From: Sphaeroforma sirkka
Lineage: Eukaryota > Opisthokonta > Ichthyosporea > Ichthyophonida
Assembly: GCA_001586965.3 (NCBI GenBank)
Contig: LUCW03000005.1
Coordinates: 487,864 to 551,863 of the forward strand
Direction: 5' to 3'
DNA length: 64,000 nucleotides
The position numbers and the translations under genes were made by a program. Of the stretch, positions 35,995 to 45,287 are shown piece after piece (the stretch's first letter is position 1; each line of letters begins with the position of its first letter). The notes under the pieces are model-generated. The model saw only the letters and a program-made list of their open reading frames with translations, had not been told where the DNA came from and did no database searches.

Positions 35995-37242
35995 TTAAAC
36001 GTTGACACTATATACTCGCTGCGCAACGGGATCAGTAAACAGGCTACTGGGCTTTTTCACCGCGAGGCCATACAGTTGTCGGCGCCGATCAGTCATCTTC
36101 GCGATCTTGGCCCGACAGCCATTGGTTGCTGTGACAAAACGCGTCTTTTCACACCGCGGTGGGACTCGCCGACGACAGAACTGGGTCGTCTTGCGGTGAA
36201 AGTTGTTGGCGTTGGCCGGCCCAAACTGGCTCTTGGGTCCAGTGTACGGATGCAAGATGAACCCACCCTCCGCCATTCCCGCTAGCGTTTCCAGCTGTGT
36301 CTGGGTCAGGCTGCGTGGATTGTGCGTCCCCACCACGTAGCGTTCCTGGGCATGACCCTTTGTGGGCTTGAACTTGTTACCCTTAATGTTCATCTCAAAA
36401 TGGACCACCCCAGCAGTCCAGCACACAATGTCCCCCGGCTCAGGAACAGCAATTGCACCCGCGGCCTCCAGCGCATTGACTATCGCATCTGGCTCCGACA
36501 GCGAAGTAAAGCCCGCCGCAGACTCGTCGCGGTACATTTTCGAAATGTCTGGATCGTGAGTCGCCCGTCCAAACACCAGGCGTACGTCGCCCTCCTTGTA
36601 CCCAATGGCCATGGCCTGGACTCGATTGAACGACTTGGATGTCGGGTAGTCGTCGACGTGGGGCACGGTCATGGCACCCCTGAACGTTTTAAACGAGTTC
36701 TGCGACACCATACCCCCCACATTTCCCGTGACCTGGAACAGGATAGCCGTAGCCAGTTCGCTGTCGGGATGGTCCATAACTGCAAGGTTGGCCTGGTACC
36801 CCGAGCCCGGTGCGAAAACCGTTGGCTTGGCGTCACAGTCCTGCAGCTTGGTCGCGTTGTAGTCGCACTTGGCCTCGGGTTGTGCGTACAGAAAGCCAAA
36901 GTTCTTGTTGCCAACAACCCCAGTGGGCCACAGTTGCTTCTGCTGCGCCTGTACATCGAAAATGGACCTCGCCGCATCAATCTTGGCCCCGTGGACCGCC
37001 GCATCGATGCTGGGCTTAATGTCGCGCTCCCAGGCCCTGAACGCCGCCGCCTGGCCAGCCGCACATGCTTCACGTGTGATGCAGCCTCGGATAATTAGCA
37101 CACCGTTGGCCTTGAGGGCCTGGCGTGCCGCGCGAACTGTCTCTACATACGCGTCTCCAGCGAATTGATCCCTCAGCATGACTGGACTGGCTAGTCCGGC
37201 AATTTTCTTCTGCAGACTTGAAATAAACGTAGAGTCAGCCAT
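35995..37242 (-). CDS. phytanoyl-CoA dioxygenase-like protein, 415 aa
   Basis: A second Fe(II)/2-oxoglutarate enzyme of the PhyH type. The N-terminal region (ARQALKANGVLIIRGCI) matches the family's opening strand. The iron ligands are likely in MTVPHVDDYP (HxD) and VCWTAGVVHFEM (distal His, after EPGDI), with Arg in ERYVVGTHNPR for 2-oxoglutarate. The C-terminal 80 residues are basic (RRRVPPRCEKTRF, KMTDRRRQLYG) and not part of the fold. The ligand set is complete, unlike the 342-1244 protein. Substrate unknown. ATG 37242 with GTATAAATAA about 85 bases upstream. Confidence 0.6.
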   Translation of the reverse strand: MADSTFISSLQKKIAGLASPVMLRDQFAGDAYVETVRAARQALKANGVLIIRGCITREACAAGQAAAFRAWERDIKPSIDAAVHGAKIDAARSIFDVQAQQKQLWPTGVVGNKNFGFLYAQPEAKCDYNATKLQDCDAKPTVFAPGSGYQANLAVMDHPDSELATAILFQVTGNVGGMVSQNSFKTFRGAMTVPHVDDYPTSKSFNRVQAMAIGYKEGDVRLVFGRATHDPDISKMYRDESAAGFTSLSEPDAIVNALEAAGAIAVPEPGDIVCWTAGVVHFEMNIKGNKFKPTKGHAQERYVVGTHNPRSLTQTQLETLAGMAEGGFILHPYTGPKSQFGPANANNFHRKTTQFCRRRVPPRCEKTRFVTATNGCRAKIAKMTDRRRQLYGLAVKKPSSLFTDPVAQRVYSVNV

Positions 37243-37321
37243 GTTTTTTTTTTCTTTTTCTTTTTTCGAGTGTTGTGTACTTGAACATGCAATTGTGAGT
37301 TGAGCTGGGATTAGCCCCTGT

Positions 37322-37330
37322 TATTTATAC
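37322..37330 (-). promoter_or_regulatory. TATA box of the second PhyH-like gene
   Basis: GTATAAATAA on the minus strand, about 85 bases upstream of ATG 37242. Confidence 0.55.
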
Positions 37331-37458
37331 CAACAATTATGTTGAAGAGAAGGGACCACCACGAGTCAGTCTCGATTGGTGGAGACTGCATGGCTCCAAC
37401 GCCAGCGGGCGGTGCAGGGCTCGCAAGAGTGGGCGGTTTTAGGGTGATCGTTCTGAGT

Positions 37459-37523
37459 AGCATCCCCCATCCTAGTGAAAAAAACATACTTACTTTTGTT
37501 TCTCCAGTACGAAAAAGGCAATC
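37459..37523 (+). pseudogene. remnant of the 3' end of a 37524-type gene
   Basis: About 60 bases closely matching 39969-40026, the coding sequence for the C-terminus (IRSIP...KKHTFVSPAQKG) of the downstream gene. It shows that a tandem copy once lay upstream; now it forms the leader of the remaining gene. Confidence 0.7.
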
Positions 37524-40061
37524 ATGAATCTGGAAAAGCTGATGGAGGTGCTCAGGGGACTGGGCGAGTATATACTCAAACACATGGACCAAGCGTCGCA
37601 TTCGCAGCTTGTCGCGTTGGGATCCAAGGCGGAAATTGTCCTCGAGTCCTTCGACAGATTCTTCGTAGTAAAAGATACCAGAGGCAACGAGAGCATCTGG
37701 AAGAAGATTGTGCTGGGCTCACATACAGGCCTGTCCTATGCACCGCCGCTGGACGACGCGGGTGTTGAGCAGTGGCTCGGCTACATTGAGCGCGTGCTCA
37801 TCGAGTACTGCGTTGGTGACACGCGCGAACTCGTTGAGGGTGCAAACACCATTCTCCGGAGACTCCAGGAGTACGACGGGCGTGTGAGCTGGTGTTTCTG
37901 GGACTTTTTCACACCAATCATACCCCAAGTCCAGAAACGGCTGAGGGACGGTTGGGCCCCCTCTGAGCTACAGGCCGCGTGGGGCGAAATTGAGAGGCAA
38001 GTAGAGCGTGCTCGCGTATACGGAGATGGTGCGCTTGTATATACGACTGAAGTGCGGGACATTCAAGGCAGGACTGCTCTTGCGTCGCTGTTGTACAGTG
38101 CAACGCACGAGGGTGATTATCTGTTCAAATCTGTTACCCGCGAGGGCGAGCCCCCACCCACACCAGCAGCCGCCCCCGCCAATGTCCAGCCGACCGGCGC
38201 AGCACCGGCGGCGGTGGTGCAGCAGGACGCGCCAGTCGCTCTCAGCCCGTTTATGGCGGAACTAAAGGGCCTGGGCGAGTACATGCTCCAGCACATGGGC
38301 GAAGCGTCCCCCTCCCAGCTAGCCGTGATGAAAGACAAGGCGGTGGTCGTGGGCGAGCTGCTCGCGAGACAGATCCGGACAGACGACGCCAGGGGTAAGG
38401 CGTTGAGCATGGGCGTGTGGCAGACGGTTGTTTCACATTCCGAGGCGGCCCTGCCCCACGTACAGCCAAGGGAGGACAACCCCGGCGTTGCTGCGGGATT
38501 GCAGTACGTTGAGCAGGTGATGGGCCAGCACTACGTTGGGGGTCTGGGTAGTCTCGTCGACGATGCAGGCTACATTTACAAGCAACTCTGGGCCCACAAC
38601 TTGCGTGTGGGCGAACGCTTTGCGGCAGAGTTCGCACCCTTTGTACACACTGTCCAGACCCATCTCAGGGACGGTTGGGCCCCTCAGACGCTACAGGCCG
38701 CGTGGGGCGAAATCGCAAGGCTGGCTGCGGGTGCGACGGTCAGTGGTGGGGACGGGACGGGTGCGCTGGGGTATACGGCCGAGATCCTGGACATTTGCAG
38801 CCGAATCGTGGTGGCATCGGTGATATACAAAACACGGCACAACGGGGGCTACCTTTTTACAGGTGTTGAGCGCGAGGCCCCGGGCCCTGTGCAAAGTACG
38901 GGCAATGGCGTACACGCGCCACAGGCGGCAGGCAGCAGGGGGGAAGGTGATGTGAGCCCGCTCTTCAGGGAGCTGAGTGTGTTGGGCGAGAAGATTGTAA
39001 CCTACAGAGGGCGGGTGTCCCGCTCACAGCTGGGGGTGTTGAGACACAAGGTGGAGGTGGTCCGCGAAGTCCTCTCAAATTACATACCCGTAGAGTATGA
39101 CACTGGTGTGGGGATGGCTCTCCGCAGTTGGGAGGAGATCTTCTCGAGAACAGAGGCGGCCCTCAGCGTTGTTGGACAGACTGAAGAGGACGACCCCGTT
39201 TTCGAGGAGGGGTTGCAACTGATCGAGTCCGTGATTGGCACACACTACTTTGGGGGTCTGGATCAACTCGTCGAGGATACAGGGTATGTTTTGGGTAAGC
39301 TGGAGCAGCACGGCTACCGCGTGGATCGAGATTACGCAACAACACTCGTCAATGCAGTGCCCTCGATAAGGGTATCTCTTGAGCGCGGCCTGGCGCCACA
39401 GGTGCTCCAAGACGCGTGGGGCAGAATCGGCGGTGCGGTGGCGCATGTGGTGGGGGTAGCCGAGAACGACCCGGGCGCGCTGAAAAAGACCCGAGAGTTG
39501 CGGGACATTCACAACCGGATTATGGTGGCGCTGATGCTGTACGGGACAATGTACAATGGGCATTATTTGTTTCGAAATGTTCCCCGTGAGAGCAACCAGG
39601 GTAGGGAGGGGCCGTCGCCGTCGCTGCGGCGGCAGCCCCCCACACCGGCGGGGGCCCCTGCCCAACATCACAACGGCGGGGGCACTAGGGGTGAGCTTGT
39701 TCTCGCAGAAAAGGAACTCGCTAGTTTGAATGAGATGAGCAAGACTCAAAAAATTACAATACGTGGCGATCGGAAGAATAAGAGGGATCTCAACGAACGC
39801 AAAGCCAGCCACATCCCCCTGGACGATGTACGAAATTCCATATACGGCGCCGCCGGTCGGGTATTTGGAGATTCCGTTCGAGCCAGCCCGAATGAGGGGG
39901 TTGTGATGAGGCAGATTACCAGCTTGCTTTCAGACATGACTCCCTCCACTATTATTGACGTTATACGCAGCATCCCCCTCCTAGTGAAAAAACATACCTT
40001 TGTTTCTCCCGCACAAAAGGGCAATCGGCGACGAATGCACAGGGCACAGGGTTACGTATAA
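37524..40061 (+). CDS. protein with three tandem ~235-residue domains, 845 aa, unknown
   Basis: Three homologous helical domains (residues ~1-215, ~240-455, ~475-700). Each has a LxGLGEYxLxHM-like first helix (GLGEYILKHM; GLGEYMLQHM; VLGEKIVTYR), SQLxxLxxKAxxV, an RDGWAPxxLQAAWGEI motif (RGLAPQVLQDAWGRI in the third), and a closing GxYLFxxVxRE strand. Pro/Ala-rich linkers separate them. The C-terminal ~110 residues are a different basic domain (VRNSIYGAAGRVFGDSV...). I recognise no family. It may be an internal or matrix protein grown by duplication. ATG 37524 follows a remnant of another copy. Confidence 0.7.
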   Translation: MNLEKLMEVLRGLGEYILKHMDQASHSQLVALGSKAEIVLESFDRFFVVKDTRGNESIWKKIVLGSHTGLSYAPPLDDAGVEQWLGYIERVLIEYCVGDTRELVEGANTILRRLQEYDGRVSWCFWDFFTPIIPQVQKRLRDGWAPSELQAAWGEIERQVERARVYGDGALVYTTEVRDIQGRTALASLLYSATHEGDYLFKSVTREGEPPPTPAAAPANVQPTGAAPAAVVQQDAPVALSPFMAELKGLGEYMLQHMGEASPSQLAVMKDKAVVVGELLARQIRTDDARGKALSMGVWQTVVSHSEAALPHVQPREDNPGVAAGLQYVEQVMGQHYVGGLGSLVDDAGYIYKQLWAHNLRVGERFAAEFAPFVHTVQTHLRDGWAPQTLQAAWGEIARLAAGATVSGGDGTGALGYTAEILDICSRIVVASVIYKTRHNGGYLFTGVEREAPGPVQSTGNGVHAPQAAGSRGEGDVSPLFRELSVLGEKIVTYRGRVSRSQLGVLRHKVEVVREVLSNYIPVEYDTGVGMALRSWEEIFSRTEAALSVVGQTEEDDPVFEEGLQLIESVIGTHYFGGLDQLVEDTGYVLGKLEQHGYRVDRDYATTLVNAVPSIRVSLERGLAPQVLQDAWGRIGGAVAHVVGVAENDPGALKKTRELRDIHNRIMVALMLYGTMYNGHYLFRNVPRESNQGREGPSPSLRRQPPTPAGAPAQHHNGGGTRGELVLAEKELASLNEMSKTQKITIRGDRKNKRDLNERKASHIPLDDVRNSIYGAAGRVFGDSVRASPNEGVVMRQITSLLSDMTPSTIIDVIRSIPLLVKKHTFVSPAQKGNRRRMHRAQGYV

Positions 40062-40065
40062 TTGT

Positions 40066-40602
40066 AAAATCGGGTATGTAAAATCGGGTTTAATAAATCG
40101 GGTATGTAAAATCGGGTTTAATAAATCGGGTATGTAAAATCGGGTTTAATAAATCGGGTATGTAAAATCGGGTTTAATAAATCGGGTATGTAAAGTTAGG
40201 TATAAGAATCGGGTTTAATAAATCGGTATGTAAAGTTAGGTATAAGAATCGGGTTTAATAAATCGGTATGTAAAGTTAGGTATAAGAATCGGGTTTAATA
40301 AATCGGGTATGTAAAGTTAGGTATAAGAATCGGGTTTAATAAATCGGGTATGTAAAGTTAGGTATAAGAATCGGGTTTAATAAATCGGGTATGTAAAGTT
40401 AGGTATAAGAATCGGGTTTAATAAATCGGGTATGTAAAGTTAGGTATAAGAATCGGGTTTAATAAATCGGGTATGTAAAGTTAGGTATAAGAATCGGGTT
40501 TAATAAATCGGGTATGTAAAGTTAGGTATAAGAATCGGGTTTAATAAATCGAGTATGTAAAGTTAGGTATAAGAATCGGGTTTAATAAATTAGGTATAAT
40601 AA
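40066..40602. repeat. tandem AATCGGGT repeats
   Basis: First about four copies of a 28-base unit (ATCGGGTATGTAAA plus ATCGGGTTTAATAA), then about ten copies of a ~41-base unit that adds AGTTAGGTATAAG. It fills the gap between the three-domain gene and the aminopeptidase gene. Confidence 0.95.
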
Positions 40603-40615
40603 ATAAACCCTAAAC

Positions 40616-43525
40616 ATGACCACGAAGCGCTTCACGTTACCCAAGTCCGTCCGGCCAGTGCACTACGTGCTCAACCTGACCCCGGACCTCGTCAACCACA
40701 CCTTCGCCGGGTTCGAGGACATCCACATCCTCATCCGAGAGCCCACCAGCACCATCTCGCTCAACACCAAGGACATCAAAGTCCTGTCTGCCCATGTAGT
40801 GATTGGCACACCCACTACCCCCACTACCCCCACTACCCCTACTACCCCTACTACTCCTACGACGAGGGTCGAGGCTTCCCGCATAGACACCTCCGAGGCG
40901 GCCCAGACAACCGTCCTCACCTTTCCCCAGACCTTTGTGCCCGAGGTCCACCAAACCCATCGCAATCTAATTTTACACATAGAGTTTACGGGTAACCTCA
41001 ACGACAAGATGGCGGGCTTCTATCGCAGCAAGTATACAAACTCGGACGGCAACGCCGAGTTCATGGCCGTGACCCAGTTCGAGTCCACCGACGCCCGTCG
41101 CGCGTTCCCCTGCTGGGACGAGCCCGCGCTCAAGGCCACGTTCTCCGTGACGCTCAACGTCCCCCTGAACCGCGTGGCTCTCTCTAACATGGACCCCATC
41201 TCCAACAAGCCCATTGACGGCACCGATATGCGCGAGGTCGTGTTCGACCAGACCCCCATCATGTCGACGTACCTGGTGGCCCTTGTGGTGGGCGAGCTGG
41301 AGTACTTGGAGGCCACCACGCGCAACAACAAGCGGATCCGCGTGTACACGCCCGTGGGCCGCAAGGAGGAGGGGCGCTTTGCGCTGGAGGTGGCCACCGA
41401 GACGCTGCCGTTCTTCACCGAGTACTTTGAGGCCGCATACCCCCTGTCCAAGGTGGACATGGTGTGTGTCAACGACTTTGCCGCCGGGGCCATGGAGAAC
41501 TGGGGCCTGGTGACCTACCGGTCGGCGCTGCTGCTGTTCAATCCCCAGACCACCGCGGCGTCGGCCAAGCAGCGCATCGCCTACGTGATCGGCCACGAGC
41601 TTGCCCACCAGTGGTTTGGTAATCTCGTCACGATGGAGTGGTGGACCCACCTGTGGCTCAACGAGGGGTTTGCCACCTGGGTGGGGTGGCTGGCCGTGGA
41701 CCACATGTTCCCCGGCTGGAAGGTCTGGGAGCAGTTCCTGCTCAGCGAGCAGAAGCGCGGCCTGACCCTGGACGCGCTGCAGAGCTCGCACCCCATCGAG
41801 GTCGATGTTCGGCTCGCGTCGGAGATTGACGAGATCTTTGACGCCATCTCGTACGCCAAGGGGGCGTCGGTGATCCGCATGCTGGCCGCGTACATTGGCC
41901 AGGATGTGTTCAGAACCGGGATGCGCGCGTACCTGAAAAAGTTTTCGTACTCGAACGCCAGCACGGGCGATCTGTGGGCCGCGCTGAGCGTGTCGAGTGG
42001 CAAGGACGTCAGGCGGCTCATGGCCAGCTGGACGGGGCAGATGGGCTACCCGGTGCTCACCGTCTCGGCGTCGCCCTCGGCCTCGTCTGCGGCCTCGCCA
42101 CCCGACACGGGCAGCCACCTCGAGTCCACCGGTGAGACTACGGCCGCCACCCCCATCCCCACGACCATCACCGTGCGGCAAGAGCCGTACCTGAGCACGG
42201 GGCGACCGAGTAGTAGTAGTAGTAGTAGTAGTAGCACCACCGCCGGACAACAGCAGCAGCAGCAGCAGCAGCTTTGGTGGGTCCCGGTTAACATAATGAT
42301 TGAGGGCGTGCAGGCCGGCAGCGACGATCTTCTGGAGGGCGTGGCGAGTGGCACGTTTGAGAGCTCCATCCCCCGCGGCGCCGCGTGGAAGCTCAACGCC
42401 GACACCACCGGCTTCTACCGAGTGCGGTACGACCGAGCCCTGCTGCCAATGCTGCAGAGGGGTGTCCGGAGCAAGACGTTCTCGGTGGCGGACCGCACCG
42501 GCATCGTGAGCGACCTGTTTGCGCTCGCGTCGGCCGGCTACGCGGACACGACCGATGCCCTGCAGGTGTTGTCGGCCTACGTGGAGGAGGACGACACGAC
42601 GGTGTGGTCCGAGATCATTGAGAGCCTCACCTGGCTCTCGTCGGTCTGGTCCACCGAGGACGAGCAAACCCTGGAGCGCCTGCGCGAGTTCAGGCAGACC
42701 ATGTACGCGCCGCTGGTCGCACGGCTCGGCTGGGATGTTAAGGAGGGCGAGGGCCACCTCGTCAGCCTGCTGCGCACCAGCGCCATCCAGGCCGCGGGCG
42801 ACGTCGGGGTCCCGGAGGTGGTTGGGGAGGCCAACCGGCGGTTCGAGAAGTTTGTGAACGGCGACCCCGAGGCCATCCACGCCGACCTGCGGGGCTCTGT
42901 GTTCTCGACTGTGCTGGGCCACGGCGGCGAGCGGGAGTGGGACCAGCTGGCCGAGCTGGCCGACAAGATGGAGACCGAGGAGGAGCGCCTGCCGGTTCTC
43001 CGGGCCCTGTGCTCCGGCCCCACGGTGGAGCTGGTGGTCCGGACCCTGGACTACAGTATGGCGGGCAAGGTGCGCTCGCAGGACGTGCCGGTCATGATTG
43101 ATGCCTGTAGCGATAACCCCGTGGGCCGCGATGCGACCTGGGACTACGTAAGGGCGAACTGGCCACGGTTCAAAGACCGCTTCTCGGGCGGGAACTTTCT
43201 CATGGGCCGCATCGTGGCGGCCAGCGCCGAGGGGTTTGCGTCCGAGGCCAGGGCCCGGGAGGTGGCGGCGTTCTTTGCGGCCAACGGCACGCCGGCCACG
43301 GAACGGACCGTGAAACAGAGCATCGAGACCATCCGCGCACGGGCGGGCTGGCTCGAGCGCGACCGCGAGGGCCTCGCGGGCTGGCTGGCAGAGCAGCAGC
43401 CGCAGCAGCAGGCGCAGCAGGAGCAGCAGGAGCAGCAGCAGAGGAGCGGGAGCAGGGGTGGGAGCAGCCCGAGGCGCAGCCGAAGCAGGAGAAAAGGGAA
43501 AAAAAGAAATCAAAAAAGCGCTTAA
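40616..43525 (+). CDS. M1-family zinc aminopeptidase, 969 aa
   Basis: Full-length M1 enzyme of the puromycin-sensitive/alanyl type. The exopeptidase motif is GAMENWG, the zinc motif HELAHQWFG (His 327, Glu 328, His 331) is followed by LNEGFA (Glu 350), and a catalytic Tyr would lie in the following helical domain (SYAKGASVIRML). The N-terminal beta-domain and C-terminal ERAP1-like helical domain are present. Two virus-specific low-complexity insertions are seen: Thr-Pro repeats at ~70 and Ser/Gln runs at ~535-555; the C-terminus ends in Gln and Arg/Ser/Lys-rich repeats. No signal peptide or anchor, so cytoplasmic, trimming N-terminal residues from peptides. Length agrees with the family. Start follows CCCTAAAC. 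Confidence 0.95.
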   Translation: MTTKRFTLPKSVRPVHYVLNLTPDLVNHTFAGFEDIHILIREPTSTISLNTKDIKVLSAHVVIGTPTTPTTPTTPTTPTTPTTRVEASRIDTSEAAQTTVLTFPQTFVPEVHQTHRNLILHIEFTGNLNDKMAGFYRSKYTNSDGNAEFMAVTQFESTDARRAFPCWDEPALKATFSVTLNVPLNRVALSNMDPISNKPIDGTDMREVVFDQTPIMSTYLVALVVGELEYLEATTRNNKRIRVYTPVGRKEEGRFALEVATETLPFFTEYFEAAYPLSKVDMVCVNDFAAGAMENWGLVTYRSALLLFNPQTTAASAKQRIAYVIGHELAHQWFGNLVTMEWWTHLWLNEGFATWVGWLAVDHMFPGWKVWEQFLLSEQKRGLTLDALQSSHPIEVDVRLASEIDEIFDAISYAKGASVIRMLAAYIGQDVFRTGMRAYLKKFSYSNASTGDLWAALSVSSGKDVRRLMASWTGQMGYPVLTVSASPSASSAASPPDTGSHLESTGETTAATPIPTTITVRQEPYLSTGRPSSSSSSSSSTTAGQQQQQQQQLWWVPVNIMIEGVQAGSDDLLEGVASGTFESSIPRGAAWKLNADTTGFYRVRYDRALLPMLQRGVRSKTFSVADRTGIVSDLFALASAGYADTTDALQVLSAYVEEDDTTVWSEIIESLTWLSSVWSTEDEQTLERLREFRQTMYAPLVARLGWDVKEGEGHLVSLLRTSAIQAAGDVGVPEVVGEANRRFEKFVNGDPEAIHADLRGSVFSTVLGHGGEREWDQLAELADKMETEEERLPVLRALCSGPTVELVVRTLDYSMAGKVRSQDVPVMIDACSDNPVGRDATWDYVRANWPRFKDRFSGGNFLMGRIVAASAEGFASEARAREVAAFFAANGTPATERTVKQSIETIRARAGWLERDREGLAGWLAEQQPQQQAQQEQQEQQQRSGSRGGSSPRRSRSRRKGKKRNQKSA

Positions 43526-43554
43526 GCTGACGAGATTAGTTAATTAAAGAAATA

Positions 43555-44388
43555 ATGTCGTGGAGAATCGGAAGCACTGAAATACGCCTTGGGCGGAATG
43601 CCGGAAACGCCAGCCAGGGCGAGTCGGCGGTTGCGGTCGGGTACAATGCCGGCAGCTCGAGCCAGGGCGTCGGGGCCGTGGCGGTCGGGACCGGGGCTGG
43701 GAACATGGTCCAGGGCCAGCATGCGGTGGCCATAGGGTTCGACGCCGCACACCACGGCCAGGGCGAGTGCAGCGTCGCCATAGGCGCGAACGCGGCGACG
43801 GCGCCCTTGGCCGGCGAACCGTCGGCGTCGCATGCCATCACCATCAATGCCACCGGAGGCAAAATGCGGAACGCTGTCGACGGGTCGCTGATGATCAAGC
43901 CCATGCGGAACACGTCGGGGGCCCACGTGCTGACGTACAATGCCGCCACGGGCGAGATCACGTACTCGTCGTCGACGCCCGAGAGCAAGGAGAACATTAA
44001 GATAATTGAACGCGAGGCGTCGCCGCTGGTGGCGAAGCTGGTTGTCAAGGAATTTAACTACAAGAATAAGAACAAGTACGACCAAACGGGCGACGGCGAC
44101 GACGACGACGGAGACATTGACCTGGGCATGGTGGACAAGGAGGAGACGCACTTTGGGTTTATGGCCGATGAAGTGTATGCCATTGATCCGACGCTGGTGT
44201 ACGATGCGCCCGACGGCACGCCGCTGGACATTAAGTGGAACAATATTGTCTCGCTGCTGGTGTTGCAGAACCAGGCCAATCAGGTGGTGATTGACGAGCT
44301 GGTGCTGCAGAACCAGCGGCAGCAGGACCAGATTGACGATCTGATTAGGCGGCTCGCGTACATCATGCCGGCTGATGGGGCGTTGTAG
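43555..44388 (+). CDS. short fibre protein: YadA-type repeats plus S74 chaperone domain, 277 aa
   Basis: Starts with MSWRIGSTEIRLGRNAG, the N-terminal module shared by the three fibre genes, followed by four to five 16-residue repeats (AVAVGYNAGSSSQG type). A joining part (IKPMRNTSG...YNAATGEITYSSSTPESKENI) leads to a peptidase S74/endosialidase-type intramolecular chaperone: VVKEFNYKNKNKY, KEETHFGFMADEVYAIDP, and the YDAPDGTPLDIKWNNI strand, then a coiled coil. S74 domains drive trimer folding and are often cut off by themselves at a Ser; the Ser here is probably in PESKENI. Probably a particle-surface fibre. ATG lies 29 bases after the aminopeptidase stop. Confidence 0.85.
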   Translation: MSWRIGSTEIRLGRNAGNASQGESAVAVGYNAGSSSQGVGAVAVGTGAGNMVQGQHAVAIGFDAAHHGQGECSVAIGANAATAPLAGEPSASHAITINATGGKMRNAVDGSLMIKPMRNTSGAHVLTYNAATGEITYSSSTPESKENIKIIEREASPLVAKLVVKEFNYKNKNKYDQTGDGDDDDGDIDLGMVDKEETHFGFMADEVYAIDPTLVYDAPDGTPLDIKWNNIVSLLVLQNQANQVVIDELVLQNQRQQDQIDDLIRRLAYIMPADGAL

Positions 44389-44484
44389 TTCTACATCCTT
44401 TTCTCGGGCGAGCCAACGCACTAGGGCCACAGATCCCGGCTGATTGGTGGCAGTCGACAACGTAGTCGACTATGCAGTTTTTAG

Positions 44485-44492
44485 TATAAATA
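44485..44492 (+). promoter_or_regulatory. TATA box of the zinc-finger gene
   Basis: TATAAATA, about 80 bases before ATG 44570. Confidence 0.6.
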
Positions 44493-44569
44493 CCGAAATC
44501 CCCTTTGCGATTTCCTTCATATCTACACTAGGTACATACAATCAACATCAATAGTTCAAGAACATCATC

Positions 44570-45238
44570 ATGTCTCTCGAATGCTGCAACGTAGTCTACG
44601 CTTCCACCAAGAGTCTCCGCCGCCACCAGAAGCAAAAGCACGGCCTCGTGGTGCCCAAACCCTGCACCGCATGCGATGTGGTGTTGGCCAGCGCGGCGGA
44701 GCTGTCTGCTCACGTGAACGCAGTCCACATGGACGAGAGTGGGAAATTCCCGTGTACCACCGCGCCGTGTGTTAAAAGCTTTGACACACTGCGCTCGCTT
44801 CTTCGCCACACCGTCGCCCACGTGGACGAGTACCCGTTCGCGTGCACCGAGCCCGACTGTGGCGCTGTGTTCAAGCTCTCCCAGGACCTCGTACGCCATG
44901 CGCGCTTTCACACCAAGGACTATCAGCACTTCTGTGAGACGTGCGATAAGGGCTTTGTCACCAAGGGCGAGCTCGTACAGCATGCCGCGGTCCATTCTGA
45001 TGAACGCCCGTTTGCCTGCCCGGAGGAGGGGTGTGAGAGCAAGTACAAGGATTTGAAGGGCCTCGAGTACCACATGCTGTCCAGCCACAGCGGGGAGCGC
45101 CTGGTGAAATGTGACCAGTGTGATCATCGAGCATTCACATCATCCGCCCTGGGTGCGCATAAGCGGACTGCTCATGGCGTGCAGAGCAGAAAGCGCGTTG
45201 GAGGGGCCACTGATGGACCGGCAAAGCGCCGAAAGTAG
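44570..45238 (+). CDS. C2H2 zinc-finger protein, 222 aa
   Basis: Seven tandem zinc fingers, TFIIIA-like in spacing: an N-terminal partial finger (CCNVVY...HQKQKH), CTACDVVL...HVNAVH, CTTAPCVKSF...HTVAH, CTEPDCGAVF...HARFH, CETCDKGF...HAAVH, CPEEGCESKY...HMLSSH and CDQCDHRAF...HKRTAH. Linkers such as VDEYPFAC and SDERPFAC resemble TGEKPF. The end is basic (RKRVGG...AKRRK). Binding of DNA or RNA is near certain as a class property; target unknown. AATAAA overlaps the region just after the stop. Confidence 0.92.
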   Translation: MSLECCNVVYASTKSLRRHQKQKHGLVVPKPCTACDVVLASAAELSAHVNAVHMDESGKFPCTTAPCVKSFDTLRSLLRHTVAHVDEYPFACTEPDCGAVFKLSQDLVRHARFHTKDYQHFCETCDKGFVTKGELVQHAAVHSDERPFACPEEGCESKYKDLKGLEYHMLSSHSGERLVKCDQCDHRAFTSSALGAHKRTAHGVQSRKRVGGATDGPAKRRK

Positions 45239-45287
45239 TCTTTATGAATAAAAACTTTATTTTGGTTTATCGTGTGGTGGGGATGTT

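Noticed and set aside
40973-43513. Minus-strand frame of 846 residues opposite the aminopeptidase gene
   Set aside because: Mirror frame caused by high GC and codon bias; the plus strand carries all M1 motifs.
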